DNA of 64,000 nt from Acanthosepion esculentum (GCA_964036315.1 OZ038478.1:146330758-146394757); one strand, 5' to 3'. Positions 1-11,515 are shown, counted from the stretch's first letter. Notes: generated by a model not told the origin, from the letters alone. Numbers and translations: made by a program.

Positions 1-2345
1 CAAACGAACCAAGCTCGCCTCTTTTACCAACCTTTCGCTGAGGACTGTCGAATGCAATCGTTTTCTGTCAGATCTAATCTTCATCTTGAGCTGATGCTCA
101 AAGAATCGGATTAGATCCTGATGTGAAAGACGATTGCCACGTAAGACTTCCTGCTTACGCGTCGTCCAAATCACCATTCGAGCCGTGGCTAGCAGCGTTA
201 GAAACACCATTCGTTTCACCCCGGAATACGGGGGCGACACATTGTCACACGCGTATGCGCGATCAATGGACACGATTTCTTCGGGAGCCAAACGAGCCGT
301 CAGCTCGCTGACATGGTCCCATAAGGGGCGGACCCGGGGGCAATGGTAGAAGGCGTGCGAAGCCGTTTCTTCTAAACCAAGGCCACACATTTCACAGTCT
401 GGCAAATCCGCCAAGCCCCATATGAAAGCCTTTTCGTTGAGAGGCAGCCGATTCCGAGCCAATCGATAGGTAAGCGAAAACAGGGTTACTGAGGTAAGCC
501 GCCGCTAGCGCCTAAGACCAGTAGGAGCGAAACTCCTCCTTCTCCTCCAAGGAGAGTGTATTATGTAGGGGATCCTTCGCGGGCCCCTCCACTAATCCTC
601 GATAGAAGACCTTTCTAGGCCGTGAAAGGTCACTGGACCGCGAAATAGCCTTCAAAGCTGACTGACACTCGCGGAAAAAAAGCGAATGATCCCGGGGTTT
701 ACGACAGCGCTCAACCGTCGAGATGGGGTGACTGATGGTAAGGCAAGTGAACGCGTCCCTAACAATCCCCTCTAGAATCGGATCTCCTCTAGTCAATGCG
801 CGGCGTAGTAAAGCCAACCTAGAGCCACGGATGTGACTCATCAAGTGTGGCATTCCCAGCCGCCCATGACACGGACATTTAGTGCAGACTCATCTGTCGA
901 CGCTGTTCACGCGTCACCTCCATAAAATGGAGGATAGCGATCGCTCGAGCGCCTTCCTGTGGGCCTTACAGAGAGGAAGTACGGACAATCGATAAAGAAT
1001 CAGGGGGAAAATGTATGCCCTTCACCGACAACCTCCGTCGATTCCAAGTCTGACCGGCAGAATCGAACTTTGCTCGTACTTCAGACCAATTTTTTTCCAC
1101 CTGGAGGTCGGGTCCAAACCACACTCCAAGAATGCGGTCAGGATCGTCCTTCCAACCGAAACGGCCTGGAATATCACGCCCCTTCTAGGCACCTAACCGC
1201 AAGCCGTACGACTTGTTGCGGTTTATCTTGGCCCCTGTCACTTTCTCGTACCGATCAAGGGACTTCTGTACCGCGTCAATGTCGCTGTGAAACCAGACGA
1301 AAGCAGATACGTCATCGGCGTAGGCGGCAACTCTGGCTCGAGACCCTCCGGGAACGGCGATCCCTCGTAGGGCCGGACTGCACGTCTCGTCCTTCAGCCG
1401 GCGAAGGAGAGGCTCCAACGCCAAAGCATAAAGAAGAGGCGACAGCGGACAACCCTGACGAACCGACCTAGACAGTACAAAAGCGCCCGACAACTTTCCG
1501 TTCACCTGTATCACAGCACTGAGGGAGCTATACAGGAAGCTAATCCAGCGGCAGAAGTCGGGTGCGAATCCGGCGGCCTGCAGGACAGTAGCAAGGTAGC
1601 GATGGTCGACCCTATCAAATGCCTTGGACTGATCCAAATTGATCAGCGCGACTTCTTCGTCGTCTTCTACACCCTCTATGATCGTGCGGATCAGATGCAT
1701 GTTGGTTTGAATTGTTCGGCCCTTCACAGAACAATCTGCTCAGGTCCCAATAGAGACTCGGCAACTGACTGCAAATGCTCCTTCAGGATCTTGGCCATGA
1801 TCTTTAACTCTGTGTTTAGCAGATTATGGGCCTATAGTCGTCTAGGTTCCCCCCAACACACTTGCCCTTTTTCAACAGAGTGACCACACCCCTGGAAATC
1901 CGGTTGGAGATGGACCCCGACCGAAACAAGTTGTTGAATACTGCTGTCAAAATCGGAACAAAGATGTGCGACAGCCTCAAGTACAATTCATAGGGAAAAC
2001 CATCCAGACCGGGCGACCTGACTCTGCCGGCCATCTTCAATGCCTCGTAGACTTCACCCTCCGTAATCTCTCCCTCGCAGCTAGCTGCTTCAGTCGGCGA
2101 AAGCCGAAGAAAGTCAGCCAAATAGCTGTGAAACTCGTCCTCACGAAGACCAGACTCCTCGTAAAGGGGCTCTCGAAATGCCGTCGAAACGCCTCGCACA
2201 TGTCATCAGTCGACCGCAGAGTACGCCCCTGCGGGAATTTGACTTCACAAATGTAACGATCGCCACCTCGACGGACTTCTTCCCAACGCAGATCTGCGCT
2301 CAGATTCACAGATTCAGAAGACCTCTTACTTGACTTATATCTAAT
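1..2345 (-). pseudogene. LINE ORF2 reverse transcriptase, frameshifted
   Basis: Reverse transcriptase of the copy 1 LINE, which would copy the element RNA at a nicked target. The best preserved block is 1727-1185. It carries motif A (LDQSKAFDRVDH), the QGCPLSPLL motif and the catalytic AYADDVS box near 1320, all with their aspartates. Upstream, 2309-1816 holds the N-terminal fingers with LKKGKCVGGNLDDYRPI. Downstream, 853-512 is the post-RT region, and 1-480 is the C-terminal domain in broken frames, alignable to the clean version at 48423-49016. Short frame breaks separate the blocks, so no full-length protein can be made. The start is not defined because the endonuclease joins upstream. Confidence 0.85.
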
Positions 2346-2349
2346 TAAC

Positions 2350-2720
2350 TGACATATGTAGCTGCAGGGCCTCCCTAGCTAGAGCTATCTCTAAGGGACC
2401 CCCCAGCCTCCGCACGGGAAAAATTAGCCTTAAGTGTCTTCACCTTTCAGCTCTATCTAGAGCGAGCCGTTTGCCGAAATCAGTGATGACAGACCTAATC
2501 CTATCCTTAAGTCCCACCTACCACTTATTCCCGATAATCGCCCCCACTATCTCCCGCTGCACTAATCTAGTTAGCTGTCCAGTAAAGACATTGAACTTCC
2601 AGTAACCAGCCATTCTAGACCTATTTTCTAACGCCACCGGGGAACAAACGAGTTTGTGATCCGACTAGCCTAACCAGTGGAACGTGGGACAATCTAACAG
2701 TCGGCTCTACGAACTAACAT
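2350..2720 (-). pseudogene. LINE endonuclease C-terminal remnant
   Basis: On the minus strand this stretch translates to degenerate pieces resembling the apurinic-type endonuclease C-terminus seen more clearly at 22909-23103, where the YSDHKLVCAQM motif contains the catalytic SDH. Here the equivalent SDH reading is altered and several stops interrupt it. The N-terminal half of the domain, present at 23267-23600, is absent from copy 1. It therefore looks like a deletion derivative. Confidence 0.6.
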
Positions 2721-2866
2721 TCTGTCAAGGTAGCTAACTACTAAGGAGAAGGAGAAATCGGAACCTTAGATGAGGAAGTAGAAAGGCTCCTTACCTTACC
2801 TTTATCTTCTGGTTCTTCGATTTTTACTGGCGAAGTAGGTGTCGATTTGTTTCTTTTTTTTTCTTT

Positions 2867-3971
2867 TTAGTACTTTTCTTCCCCCTCCGCCTTCTCCCCC
2901 TCATCCCTTACCCTTTTAAATGAGGTGGACCGTGGAGGTAGCATGCCATCTGTCTCCATGTTGCTATCCACGTTCGACACATCTGTCTGCTGTTGCTGCT
3001 GCTGCTGCTGATGCTCCTGTGGAGACACCGGAGGCTGGTCTTTGTGCTTTTCTTGCTGCTGCTGCTTGAACCGTCTCTGCTGCTGAGTCTGTTTTTTGTT
3101 CTCTTGCTGCTGCTGTGTTTCACCCTCCTCCACCTGCTTCTGCGATTTCTCATCCTTCTGATGCGAGGGCGGAGGGGCAACCACTTTCGATCCCTTTTTA
3201 ACCACCTCCCTCCATTCTCCTGGTTTGTCAGTTGACTCAAAGGGGTTTTCTTTCGACACTACCGCCTTGTTTATAGCGGCTGAGTTCAGGCGTTGGTTTC
3301 CGGCCCGGACACATTTTAGCCATATGCCCGGGTACCCTGCACAACCAACAGTTCGGCTTTCTTCCTTCCACAAATTAAGGTATCCGGAATCTTTTGAAAA
3401 TTCTCCCTGTCCACTGTTAATTGGACTGCGAAATCCCCCGTTCGTACTCCAGCCTTACTCAAAATCCGCGCCACCTCATCCACTTGCCCATATGAGGCAA
3501 AGAAAGCTCCCACATGATCCTCCTTTATGACCGTGCAAAGTTACCCTTGTTCAGCGGGAACCCATGTATTCCGTTTGCAGTCACAGGGTTTTGGTCTGCA
3601 GAATGATACCAGCCAATTGCTTTGCATCTTCTTCTGAAGCTAGCAACATATCTCACATAGCATTTGAGCGCCTGCACAGGATTTTAGGGACTCTCTTGAA
3701 GCATTTTAGTGCCTCTTCTACCGCTTCCGTGCCTACACCGACAAGTTTCCTTGTTTTAATGTCCGACGTCAGAAGAGAGATGGTCCTTGTAGTCACTGCG
3801 TTCATAGCTTCAGGGATAGTGATTAATTCATTCCCTGAATGAACTGCTGATACTCATTCTTCATTTGTTCATAAGAGGCCTCATCTTTTTTGGCCTCTTG
3901 CCATTCCATACCGTCGGACTTGGAGACGGCGTCTCCGTTTGAGTAACAGTCGACTGGGAAGACTCGGCCAT
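2867..3971 (-). pseudogene. LINE ORF1, zinc-knuckle and glutamine-rich nucleic-acid-binding protein
   Basis: ORF1 would coat the element RNA. A plausible start is the ATG at 3971 (MAESSQSTVTQTE), followed within about 30 codons by a frameshift into a Lys/Glu-rich segment ending at 3823. Further segments read through 3820-3560 (ITIPEA, then SLLTSDIKTRKLVG) and 3513-3316. A CCHC knuckle reading CWLCRVPGHMAKMC lies at about 3350-3310 in a third frame. The last block, 3373-2867, is rich in Gln, Lys and Glu, with polyglutamine from CTG-type repeats near 2990-3120. ITIPE and TDIK-type blocks recur in the ORF1 at 63.2 kb, supporting homology. At least two frameshifts break it. Confidence 0.75.
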
Positions 3972-4089
3972 TTTCACAAAAAACAATAGACAAAGACAAG
4001 CTGGTAACAAAACAACTCAAAGTCAAGCAAAAATGGCACTTACAATAATTTCCTGTTCAAGAAATGCACACACGATACACTTTTTTGGA

Positions 4090-4611
4090 GGGGTGTACTT
4101 TAGTACTAGTGATCATTTATTTTGTAAAATTACAAAATTGTGGCACAAAGCCGAAGGGGAAGTGGGGAAAAGGCTGGTCCTTCACTAGCTATCCTATTCC
4201 TAGTTAACCACACTCATGACCTATTCATTCATTACAATTACACATTCATCACAAGAAATCATCCATCACCTATCACTCGAGCACACACCACAATACCTCA
4301 TATACCCCAGGGGACCTAAAAAAACACCCCATGCATTAATTCTTTTTTAATGTTCATATATAAATACCTAAAAATTCAGTGAAATCATGAAATGATGTGG
4401 ACGGCGAATGAACCCAAAAAGAAAACAATATTATCAAACTAACCAAAACGGAAACCAAACAATGTTAGTAGGACCCGTCCACCGCTCGAAATTATAAGAG
4501 TGGTCGTGTATTCTGTCGATAGACCGAATCAAGAATCACACTCGCTAATGGAATGGGGAGGGAGAAAATAAAAGACGGAGTGGGGAAACCAAAAGCTGAC
4601 TTATCCAAAAT
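4090..4611 (-). mobile_element. Tx1-like LINE 3' UTR fragment (copy C), head-to-tail with copy 1
   Basis: This non-coding stretch aligns by eye to the 3' UTRs at 49017-49560 (plus) and 57195-57730 (minus): shared blocks are the GTGGCACAAAGCCGAA-like start, the TTACAATT and CATTCATCA runs, and the AAGCTGAC end. In minus orientation it ends with a stem-loop and AATAAA at 4138-4113. It is truncated on its 5' side at about 4611, where PLE sequence begins. Its 3' end lies about 120 bp upstream of the ORF1 start of copy 1, giving a tail-to-head pair. Confidence 0.75.
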
Positions 4612-6545
4612 AGAACACCGAGCAATCTATACTCTTAAAAACAACCGTGACATAATTATTTACCAGCCGACAAGGACGGAGCTATAACCATCTTAGACAC
4701 TAACACCTATATTAAAGAAGCAGAATCACAACTTCAAAATAACGGATTCTATGTACCCTTACCTCTAGACCCAACTCGTACATTCAAAAAAGAATGATCA
4801 CTTCTTACTCAGAACCTGAACCACAACATAAAAAATACCATAAAATCTCTTATTCCTGACAACCCTAAAATAGCAACATTTTACACTATCCCAAAACTAC
4901 ATAAACTCCCCAAATTTATTTCAGAAAAAAACCCAAACACTTTTTCATCCAACCCGCATCAAATTACACAATCAAATAAGGAAGAGAACATCTACGACAT
5001 TTCAAAATCCCTTAAAATCATACCACCTGGTAGACCCATAATATCAGGCATTGGTACCCTCACAGAACTTATATCTGGGTATATGGACAATGTCCTAAAA
5101 AGTTTATTGCCTGACATACCTAGTTATATTAGAGACACTACTGACTTTCTCAATAAATTAAAAACAACATTAACTTAGTCCACCAGGATACAATCCTAGT
5201 AACGATGGATGTTTCATCTCTTTACACGAACATTCAACATGTTTAAGTAGTATCAGCTTGCCATGAGTTCCTTAGTAACAAAAAATTACCTAACAACCAA
5301 ATCACAGATATATGCCAATTAATAAATTGCATTTTAAAGGACAATAATTTTAATTTCAACAACAAACACTATTTACAGATTAGTGGTACAGTAATGGCAC
5401 CTAGTTATGTCAATACCTTTATGCACATTCTAGAAAGGAAGATAATAGACAATTCAGAATTTAAACCATTACATTATTTTAGATACATTGATGACATTTT
5501 CTTATTATGGACTCATGGATTAGAAAAATTTAAAGAAAATTACTTTCTGCAACAACTTCCACGATACAATTAAATTTACCATTGAGCACTCATACACACC
5601 CGTCCCTTTTCTTAGACGTTATAATAAATTAAAACAAACATACACTTTCTACCAGTCTATACAACAAACCCACAAACCGACATAAATTCCTACACTTTAA
5701 TAGCTGTCATCATCTTAAATTTAAAAAATCTATCGTATACAGCTCATTTCTAAGAATCAAGCGCATATGCTCAGACCATCTAGATTTTCTACACAACATT
5801 AATAACTTCACAAAACAATTCCTAAAATGTAAATACCCAATAAACATAATAAAAGAAGAACTAAATAAAACTATCCACATATAATCGCATCACACTTCTC
5901 ACATACAAGAAAAGTAAAAACAACAATCGGATTCCTATGGTTTTTAACCACAATCAATATTCGCCCACACTTATTCATAATTTAAAAAAGGATTACAAGA
6001 ACCTCCAGTTAAACAAAAATATCAAAAGCATGTTCGAAAAACCACCCATAAATGCAAAGAAACAATCACCTAACCGATCAGCTATCCTCACCTCTACCAA
6101 ATATCAAAACAATACAAACCAATCAGGAAATTACAAATGTAAAAAACCGCGTTGCTTAGTTTGCAAACACTTAATAATCGATACTGTATTTTCTGTACCT
6201 AACACCAATATCAAGATACACCCACTTCGCCTCACTTTTGATAGCCATAACATAATCTACTATTTATTCTGCACAATATATCTCAATAGAGGATATATTG
6301 GTGAATCTGGAAATAATTTTAGATTTCGCTTCAACAATCATAAACAAACCATACGTTAAAACAATCCTTATCCCCCCATAACTGAACACTTTAATCAATC
6401 AGGACACTCATTAGACAACTGTAAATGTTAATTGATAGATTCTGATTTCAGTCCCCACATACACACGTAGAAAAACAGAATAATACTGGATTTTAAAATT
6501 AAATACATATAAACTAGGGTTAAATAAAGACTTGGGTATTTTAAA
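4611..6545 (+). pseudogene. Penelope-like element copy 1: RT plus GIY-YIG endonuclease (decayed)
   Basis: Neptune-type PLE polyprotein in broken frames. N-terminal RT blocks include DGAITILDTNTYI and FYTIPKLHKLPK, then PPGRPIISGIGT near 5030. The catalytic motifs are VTMDVSSLYTNI near 5205 and FRYIDDIFLLW near 5485, with both aspartates intact. The block GTVMAPSYVNTFM lies between them. From 5937 to 6359 one frame stays open. It holds a linker with paired cysteines (CKKPRCLVC) and a GIY-YIG core (YYLF and GYIGESGNNFRFRF). A C-terminal HFNQSGHSLDNCK block follows to about 6430. Breaks include a 1-nt frameshift just before the ADKDG block, a stop near 4795 and several later ones. It is 5'-joined to the LINE fragment and 3'-bordered by a (TA)n tract. 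Confidence 0.85.
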
Positions 6546-6689
6546 TCTTCATAAATATTTCAATACTTTAACATTTTTTACACAACATCTAAAATATTAT
6601 TACACTTAGATTTACGTTAAAAATATTCGAACACAGTTGCATTCCATATCACGTGACGTCTGCGTCTCGCGACGGACGCTACTTGTAAA

Positions 6690-6765
6690 CAAGCCTCTAA
6701 AAACAGTTATTTCTGATGAAAGATCAAGGTCGGTCTGAAATATAAAATTACATGTATATAAAAAA
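6690..6765 (+). ncRNA. Hammerhead-ribozyme-like core at the 3' end of PLE copy 1
   Basis: CTGATGA (6713-6719) is followed by a five-base helix II candidate, AGATC (6721-6725) with GGTCT (6732-6736), and then GAAA (6737-6740). A possible helix III is ATATA with TATAT, ahead of a TATA-type cleavage triplet. One extra A sits between the core and helix II. Helix I is only three pairs. Hammerheads are known from the terminal repeats of PLEs, and the strand and place fit. Activity is doubtful in this degenerate copy. Confidence 0.45.
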
Positions 6766-6859
6766 TATAAATAAATACATTCATATAAAAAACATTACAT
6801 TTTCTTTAATTTACAACTTTGTTTTTACAACTATATATACATATTAAGAAGGTATAAGT

Positions 6860-7012
6860 GGCTTCTCATTATGTTATATACATATATATATATATGTGTA
6901 TGTGTGTGTGTGTGTGTATAAATACATATATATATAAATATATATATAGGCATATAGATACATACATATATATCAATACGTATATACATACATATATATA
7001 CACATATATATA

Positions 7013-7054
<42 letters not shown>

Positions 7055-7101
7055 CACATATATAAATTTAAATATATACATATATACATCCATATGTATG
7101 T

Positions 7102-7190
<89 letters not shown>
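6860..7190. repeat. Compound (TA)n/(TG)n microsatellite
   Basis: Long runs of TA, with TG and CATA interruptions, directly downstream of PLE copy 1. Tyr/Ile-rich reading frames over it on both strands are products of the repeat and are not genes. Confidence 0.97.
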
Positions 7191-7193
<3 letters not shown>

Positions 7194-7655
7194 AAACCTA
7201 ATGAGCCAGACACACCTACCAAGGTTTCACTTAGGCAGATCGTCAGGGTCGGCTGGCTAAAGAGGCAACAGAAACTGGCATATATGTGGAGACGTCCACC
7301 AAGACAACACCACGTGACCAAGGAAGAGAGAAAAAAAAAAAAAAAAAAAGCGACAACGGGGGGTGGGTATAGATTTATTCAACTAACTAAAAGGAGAGGG
7401 GATAATTAAAAAAAAAAAAAAACAAAAAAAAAAACACAAACAATAATGATAACGCTACAATCGGGAGAGAGAAGCTTCCACCACCCGTTGTCGCTTTTTT
7501 TTTTTTTTTTTTTTTTTCTCTTCCTTGGTCACGTGGTGTTGTCTTGGTGGTCGTCTCCATATATATGCCAGTTTCTGTTGCCTCTTTAGCCAGCCGACCC
7601 TGACGATCTGCCTAAGTGAAACCTTGGTAGGTGTGTCTGGCTCATTAGGTTTGAC
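7191..7655. repeat. Foldback element: 178-bp inverted arms around a 109-bp centre
   Basis: The arm at 7191-7368 is repeated in inverted form at 7478-7655 with only a few mismatches outside homopolymer length changes. Both arms begin or end with GTCAAACCTAATGAGCCAGA. The centre (7369-7477) is A-rich and holds no gene. The arms include a 19-22 nt A or T run. I see no transposase. It may be a foldback MITE or a head-to-head duplication. High arm identity suggests a recent origin. Confidence 0.9.
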
Positions 7656-8037
7656 TAGGTTTGCTCTACGCTTGTATTGAGCTCTTTAGTTAGTTGTTTA
7701 CTCGTATCGGGGTTTTTTCTTTGGGCCTTGAACCTGTATCTGTGCGATTATTTTCGACAGACTTTCATGTTCCTGGCTCTTTCTTTTTTTAAAACCTTTT
7801 TTTTCCTTCGTGATTGATTTGGCTGTTGTTAAATCAAGAGTTCGAAGGTTTTTCGACACGAGTATAGTGACCTATATTTATATATATATTTATATAAACA
7901 CACAACGAGTATTAACACGTGCGGTAACCTGTCTTCATCAGTCGCCGACTAGGGGTGATATCACGGTTTCGGTGGCTATGGCGGGACAGCCACCGGCATC
8001 GTTTGCCACCAGGCAGGGTATAAAGGTAGATCTTATA
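7656..8037. other. Unassigned spacer
   Basis: Contains a short G/C-richer block at about 7915-8025 with a hairpin made by GGTGGCT and AGCCACC, between AT microsatellites. No coding signal is convincing. Confidence 0.5.
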
Positions 8038-8068
8038 TGTGTGTGTGTGTCTGTGTTTACATATATAA

Positions 8069-8138
<70 letters not shown>

Positions 8139-8338
8139 CGTATATATATATGTATATATATGTGTATGTATATCTGTATGTATATATGCATGTACATCTG
8201 TATGTATATATATGTGTGCATATGTATATATATAAGTATATATCTATATATGTGTGTATATGTTTATATATATGTATGTATATATATATATACATATGTA
8301 TATATATATGTGTCTCTATATATATATATGTGTGTGTT

Positions 8339-8389
<51 letters not shown>

Positions 8390-8395
8390 AAATAC
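8038..8395. repeat. Compound (GT)n/(TA)n/(AC)n microsatellite
   Basis: Alternating TG, TA and CA tracts. The overlapping Tyr/Ile/Cys-rich reading frames are repeat artefacts. From 8396 to about 8650 there is a short unique stretch with no recognisable feature. Confidence 0.97.
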
Positions 8396-8649
8396 AGCTC
8401 AGTCACGGGAAATCACACCAACACTAACAGTCTATTTCGTAATGATTTGAAGGCACGACATGTACTAGTGTGTGTAATTAAAGGTTGGGCCTGGCAATGC
8501 TCATTGCACCAACCGGAGATGATTGATATGCCATGTAACAAGAAATTCAGATCGCTGGCCGTCTTTTCACACCACTGATATATTCAAAGTAGTGGTGAAG
8601 GAGTTTAACTGAAGGGCTGGACATGTCAGTGATTGTCAGACTCGCTTTG

Positions 8650-10460
8650 TATCAATTACTGGTAAGTTACTGTTATTTTGTATTATAAATTGTTGTGCAG
8701 CTTAAAGAATGACATCACATTAAATGAAATCCCTATCATTTTTTATTGTAAATCTTGCATGGAAATAATTTTTTCTGACAATTATAGATTATTTTTGTTG
8801 TTGTTAGTTCTCTGAATGCCCAACAGAATAATTCTCTATTGCTTCTTTCTTCGGTCAGAAATTCTTTAATCGCTGCTGTTTTCTTACTGATTACCACATC
8901 ATCGATTTTATTGTAAGGTGTATATGGGGTACGCCTATATATCTTATAAGAGTGAATGTTTAGTTTCCAGTTTTTAGTAGAAAAACTTCATATATATCAA
9001 TTACAGGTAAGTTACTGGTTTGGGGTATTATAAATTGTTTTGTAAATTATACACATCATCACCTCAAGTGGAATCCTTATCTTTTCTTTCTTCTGAATCT
9101 TGTATGCAAACACTTTTCTTTGGCAATTACAGATCTTTCTGTTGTTTGTTCACTGAAAGCCCAACAGCATAATTCCCTATTGCTTCCACCTTTGGACATA
9201 AATACTTTGATCGCTGCTGTTATCTTACTTATTACCACATCATCGATTTTATTGAAAGGTGTATATGAGTAAAGCCTATATATGTTATAAGAGGGAATGT
9301 TTTGTTTCCAGTTTTTAGTAGAAAAAACTTCATATATATCAATTACTGGTAAGTTACTGGTTTGTTGTATTATAAAGTGTTCTGCAAATTACACACTCAC
9401 ATCACCTAAAGTGAAATCCTTATCTTTTTTTATTCTGAATCTTGTAAGCAAACACTTTCCTTTAGTAATTCAAGATTTTTTGTTGTTAGTTGACAGAATG
9501 CCCAAGGGAATAATTCTCTATTGCTTCCTTCTTAGGTCATATATTATTTGATCGCTGCTGTTAAATTACAGATTACCACATCATCGATCTTATTGAAAGG
9601 TGTATTTGAGGAACCCCTATATTGTTATGAGAGTGAATGTTTTGTTTAAAGGTTTTTAGTAGACAGACTTCATATATATCAATTATTGGTAAGTTACTGG
9701 TTTGTGGTGTTGTAAGTTGTTTTGCAAGTAACATACTAACAGCAGCTCAAGTGAAATCGTTATCATTTTTTCTTCTGAATCTTGTATGTAAACACTTTTC
9801 GTTGGAAATTGTAAATATTTTTGTTGTTAGTTCACTGAATGCCCAACAGAATAATTCTCTATTGCTTCCTTATTCAGTCATAAATACTTTGATCGCAGCT
9901 GTTATATTACAGATTACGACATCATCGATTTTATTGAAAGGTGTATATGAGGAACGCCAATATATGTTTTAAGCGTGAATATTTTGTTTCCAGTATTTAG
10001 TAGACAATCTTCATATATATCAATTAATGGTAAGTTACTTGTTTGTTGTATTATATATTGTTCTGCTAATTAAAAAACTAACATCACCTCAAATGAAATC
10101 CTTATCTTTTTTCTCCTGAATCGTGTATGCAAACTGTAAATTTTTTTGTTGTTAGTTCACTCAATGCTCAACAGAATAATTCTCTCTTGCTTCCTTCTTC
10201 GGTCATAAACAGTGAATATCTGATATGTTGTATTATAAATTGTTCTGCAAATTACTCACAAACATCACCTCAATTGAAATCCTTATCTTTTTTTTCTGAA
10301 TCTTGTATGCAAACATTTTCTTTGGCAATTGTAGATTTTTTTTGTTAATTCAGTTAATGCGCAGCAGATTATTTCTCTCTTGCTTCCTTCTTCGGTCATA
10401 AATTCTTTGATCGCTTTTGTTTTTTTATTAATGATTCACACATAATCGATTTTATTTATC
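8650..10460. repeat. Satellite-like tandem array, period about 341 bp
   Basis: The segment CATATATATCAATTACTGGT recurs at about 8652 (partial), 8997, 9339, 9679 and 10020, giving spacings of roughly 340-345 bp. Other landmarks repeat in phase: CCCAACAGAATAATTC, ACATCATCGATTTTATTG, and AATCTTGTATGCAAACA. The fifth unit is shortened, jumping at about 10207 into the middle of a sixth partial unit that ends near 10460. Unit divergence looks like 10-15 percent by eye. Each unit carries a GGTAAGT that resembles a splice donor, but reading frames within units are not conserved as coding. Confidence 0.9.
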
Positions 10461-11085
10461 AATCTTGTTATGTTTTCTTCAATTCTGAGGGACTTGATAA
10501 TAAGAATACAAATTTCTACATTATAAATCACATTTAATTACCTATAGCATAAAGATTATATATGTATATATCTTATAATTGTTTTATTATAGAAATAAAT
10601 ATTACATGTATATTTTGGGAAATCTGTGACAGTGTTTTCATGTGACGGGTTTCATCTCTTAATATTTCATCGGACTAAAGTTATGTTTACATTGATGCGA
10701 CTAGACATGCACACGGAGAACAGAAGGCTCTAAAAATCTTTACTTTATTTTTTTCCTGTCACGAAAAATTTTCTCACTCGACATACATTTCCATAAAATT
10801 GTTCTTGATACATATAGATATGTATAAAGTGTATGTATGTTTAAAGCATCTGTTGAACATTGTTTTAATTGCATTTTACCGACTTTCAAAATGTTATATA
10901 TAATTGTATAAAATGCATGTGTATGATATCTGTTGGGTTAATATCCTCTTAAATATAAACATGTATTTTTCTAACTGCTATTTTTCAAGTTTATCCATGT
11001 TTTACTTTAATTAGCAACATATGCACAATAACAAAACTCTAGCATTCGTCTGGGCTTTGAATATTGTTAACTCCATCAGTATGGC
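10460..11085. other. AT-rich stretch with one dispersed repeat
   Basis: The part at about 10680-10785 (GTTTACATTGATGCGACT, ATGCACACGGAGAA, CTCTAAAAATC) has a direct-orientation relative at 15137-15240. Nothing else is recognised. Confidence 0.6.
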
Positions 11086-11089
11086 TGAT

Positions 11090-11345
11090 GCTAATCTCTT
11101 CTCTTGCTTACATTCGCCACTGACATGACGTGGAAAGATTATAATGAATCCAATGCTGCGTCTGCTTCTAAGAAAGTTGTTTCACTGTGTCGTGCTACAC
11201 AATTTCTTCTCTCCGGAATCTATCTCACATATTTATAAGTCTACCATTCGTCCTTGAATATTGCTGCCACATATGGTCCCGTGCCTTTTCTATAGACACT
11301 CTCATGAAAATTATTCGGATGAACTCTTCGCTGTGGTACCTAGAC
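11090..11345 (+). pseudogene. Jockey/CR1-like LINE RT C-terminal fragment A
   Basis: Plus-strand frames give ACATGACGTGGAAAGATTAT-encoded MTWKDYNESNAASASKKVV, then a frame break and SLNIAATYGPVP-type pieces that match the C-terminal thumb region of the same family at 36476-36928 and 28930-29160. Only a short piece of the element is present. Both ends are abrupt and several stops interrupt it. Confidence 0.6.
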
Positions 11346-11364
11346 TTTATGACTTTAAGCACAG

Positions 11365-11515
11365 TACTACAAGGCAACCAATACGACTTTGTCGCTTTTG
11401 ATTTATTAGAAAAATGTATAAAGCAAATTTGCCATACCGTTAATCCTCAAAGTAATCCCCACCGGCATCCAGAACTAACCAAAATGTCTGCACAATGACG
11501 TTTGGTAAAAATCAG
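11365..11515 (-). pseudogene. Possible mariner transposase C-terminal fragment
   Basis: One minus-strand frame reads FWLVLDAGGDYFED followed by a stop. This resembles the common mariner C-terminal ending in which a Gly-Asp-Tyr-Phe-Glu motif follows a Trp/Cys-rich stretch. No catalytic residues are present, so the assignment is weak. Confidence 0.3.

Larger units (their letters stand above)
1..4080 (-). mobile_element. Tx1-clade-like LINE, copy 1 (near full length, defective)
   Basis: A non-LTR retrotransposon read on the minus strand. ORF1 begins near 3971, an endonuclease remnant lies at about 2720-2350, and the reverse transcriptase ORF2 runs from about 2345 to the window edge, so its 3' UTR lies outside. 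The same coding segments recur at 22.2-24.1, 47.8-49.6 and 57.2-58.6 kb, which helps fix domain order. The endonuclease N-terminal part seems deleted, because only about 150 bp separate the ORF1 end from the endonuclease C-terminal part. Frameshifts and stops make it defective. Assignment to the Tx1 clade rests on RT sequence style and is an inference. Confidence 0.8.

Noticed and set aside
2993..3235. Leucine-rich plus-strand open frame resembling a membrane protein
   Set aside because: It is the complement of the Gln/Lys-rich LINE ORF1.
7915..8025. CTGATGA on the minus strand near a GGTGGC hairpin and a GAAA
   Set aside because: The elements are not in a workable hammerhead order without forcing unpaired bases.
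6858..8450. Several 90-180-codon Tyr/Ile/Cys-rich open frames
   Set aside because: They are translations of (TA)n, (TG)n and (CA)n microsatellites on both strands.
8650..10460. Repeated GGTAAGT sites taken as splice donors of tandem exons
   Set aside because: Reading frames are not conserved between units and no matching acceptors or coding signature exist. The array behaves as a satellite.
8650..10460. CRISPR array
   Set aside because: Units are ~341 bp with no short repeat/unique spacer pattern, and the DNA is plainly eukaryotic.
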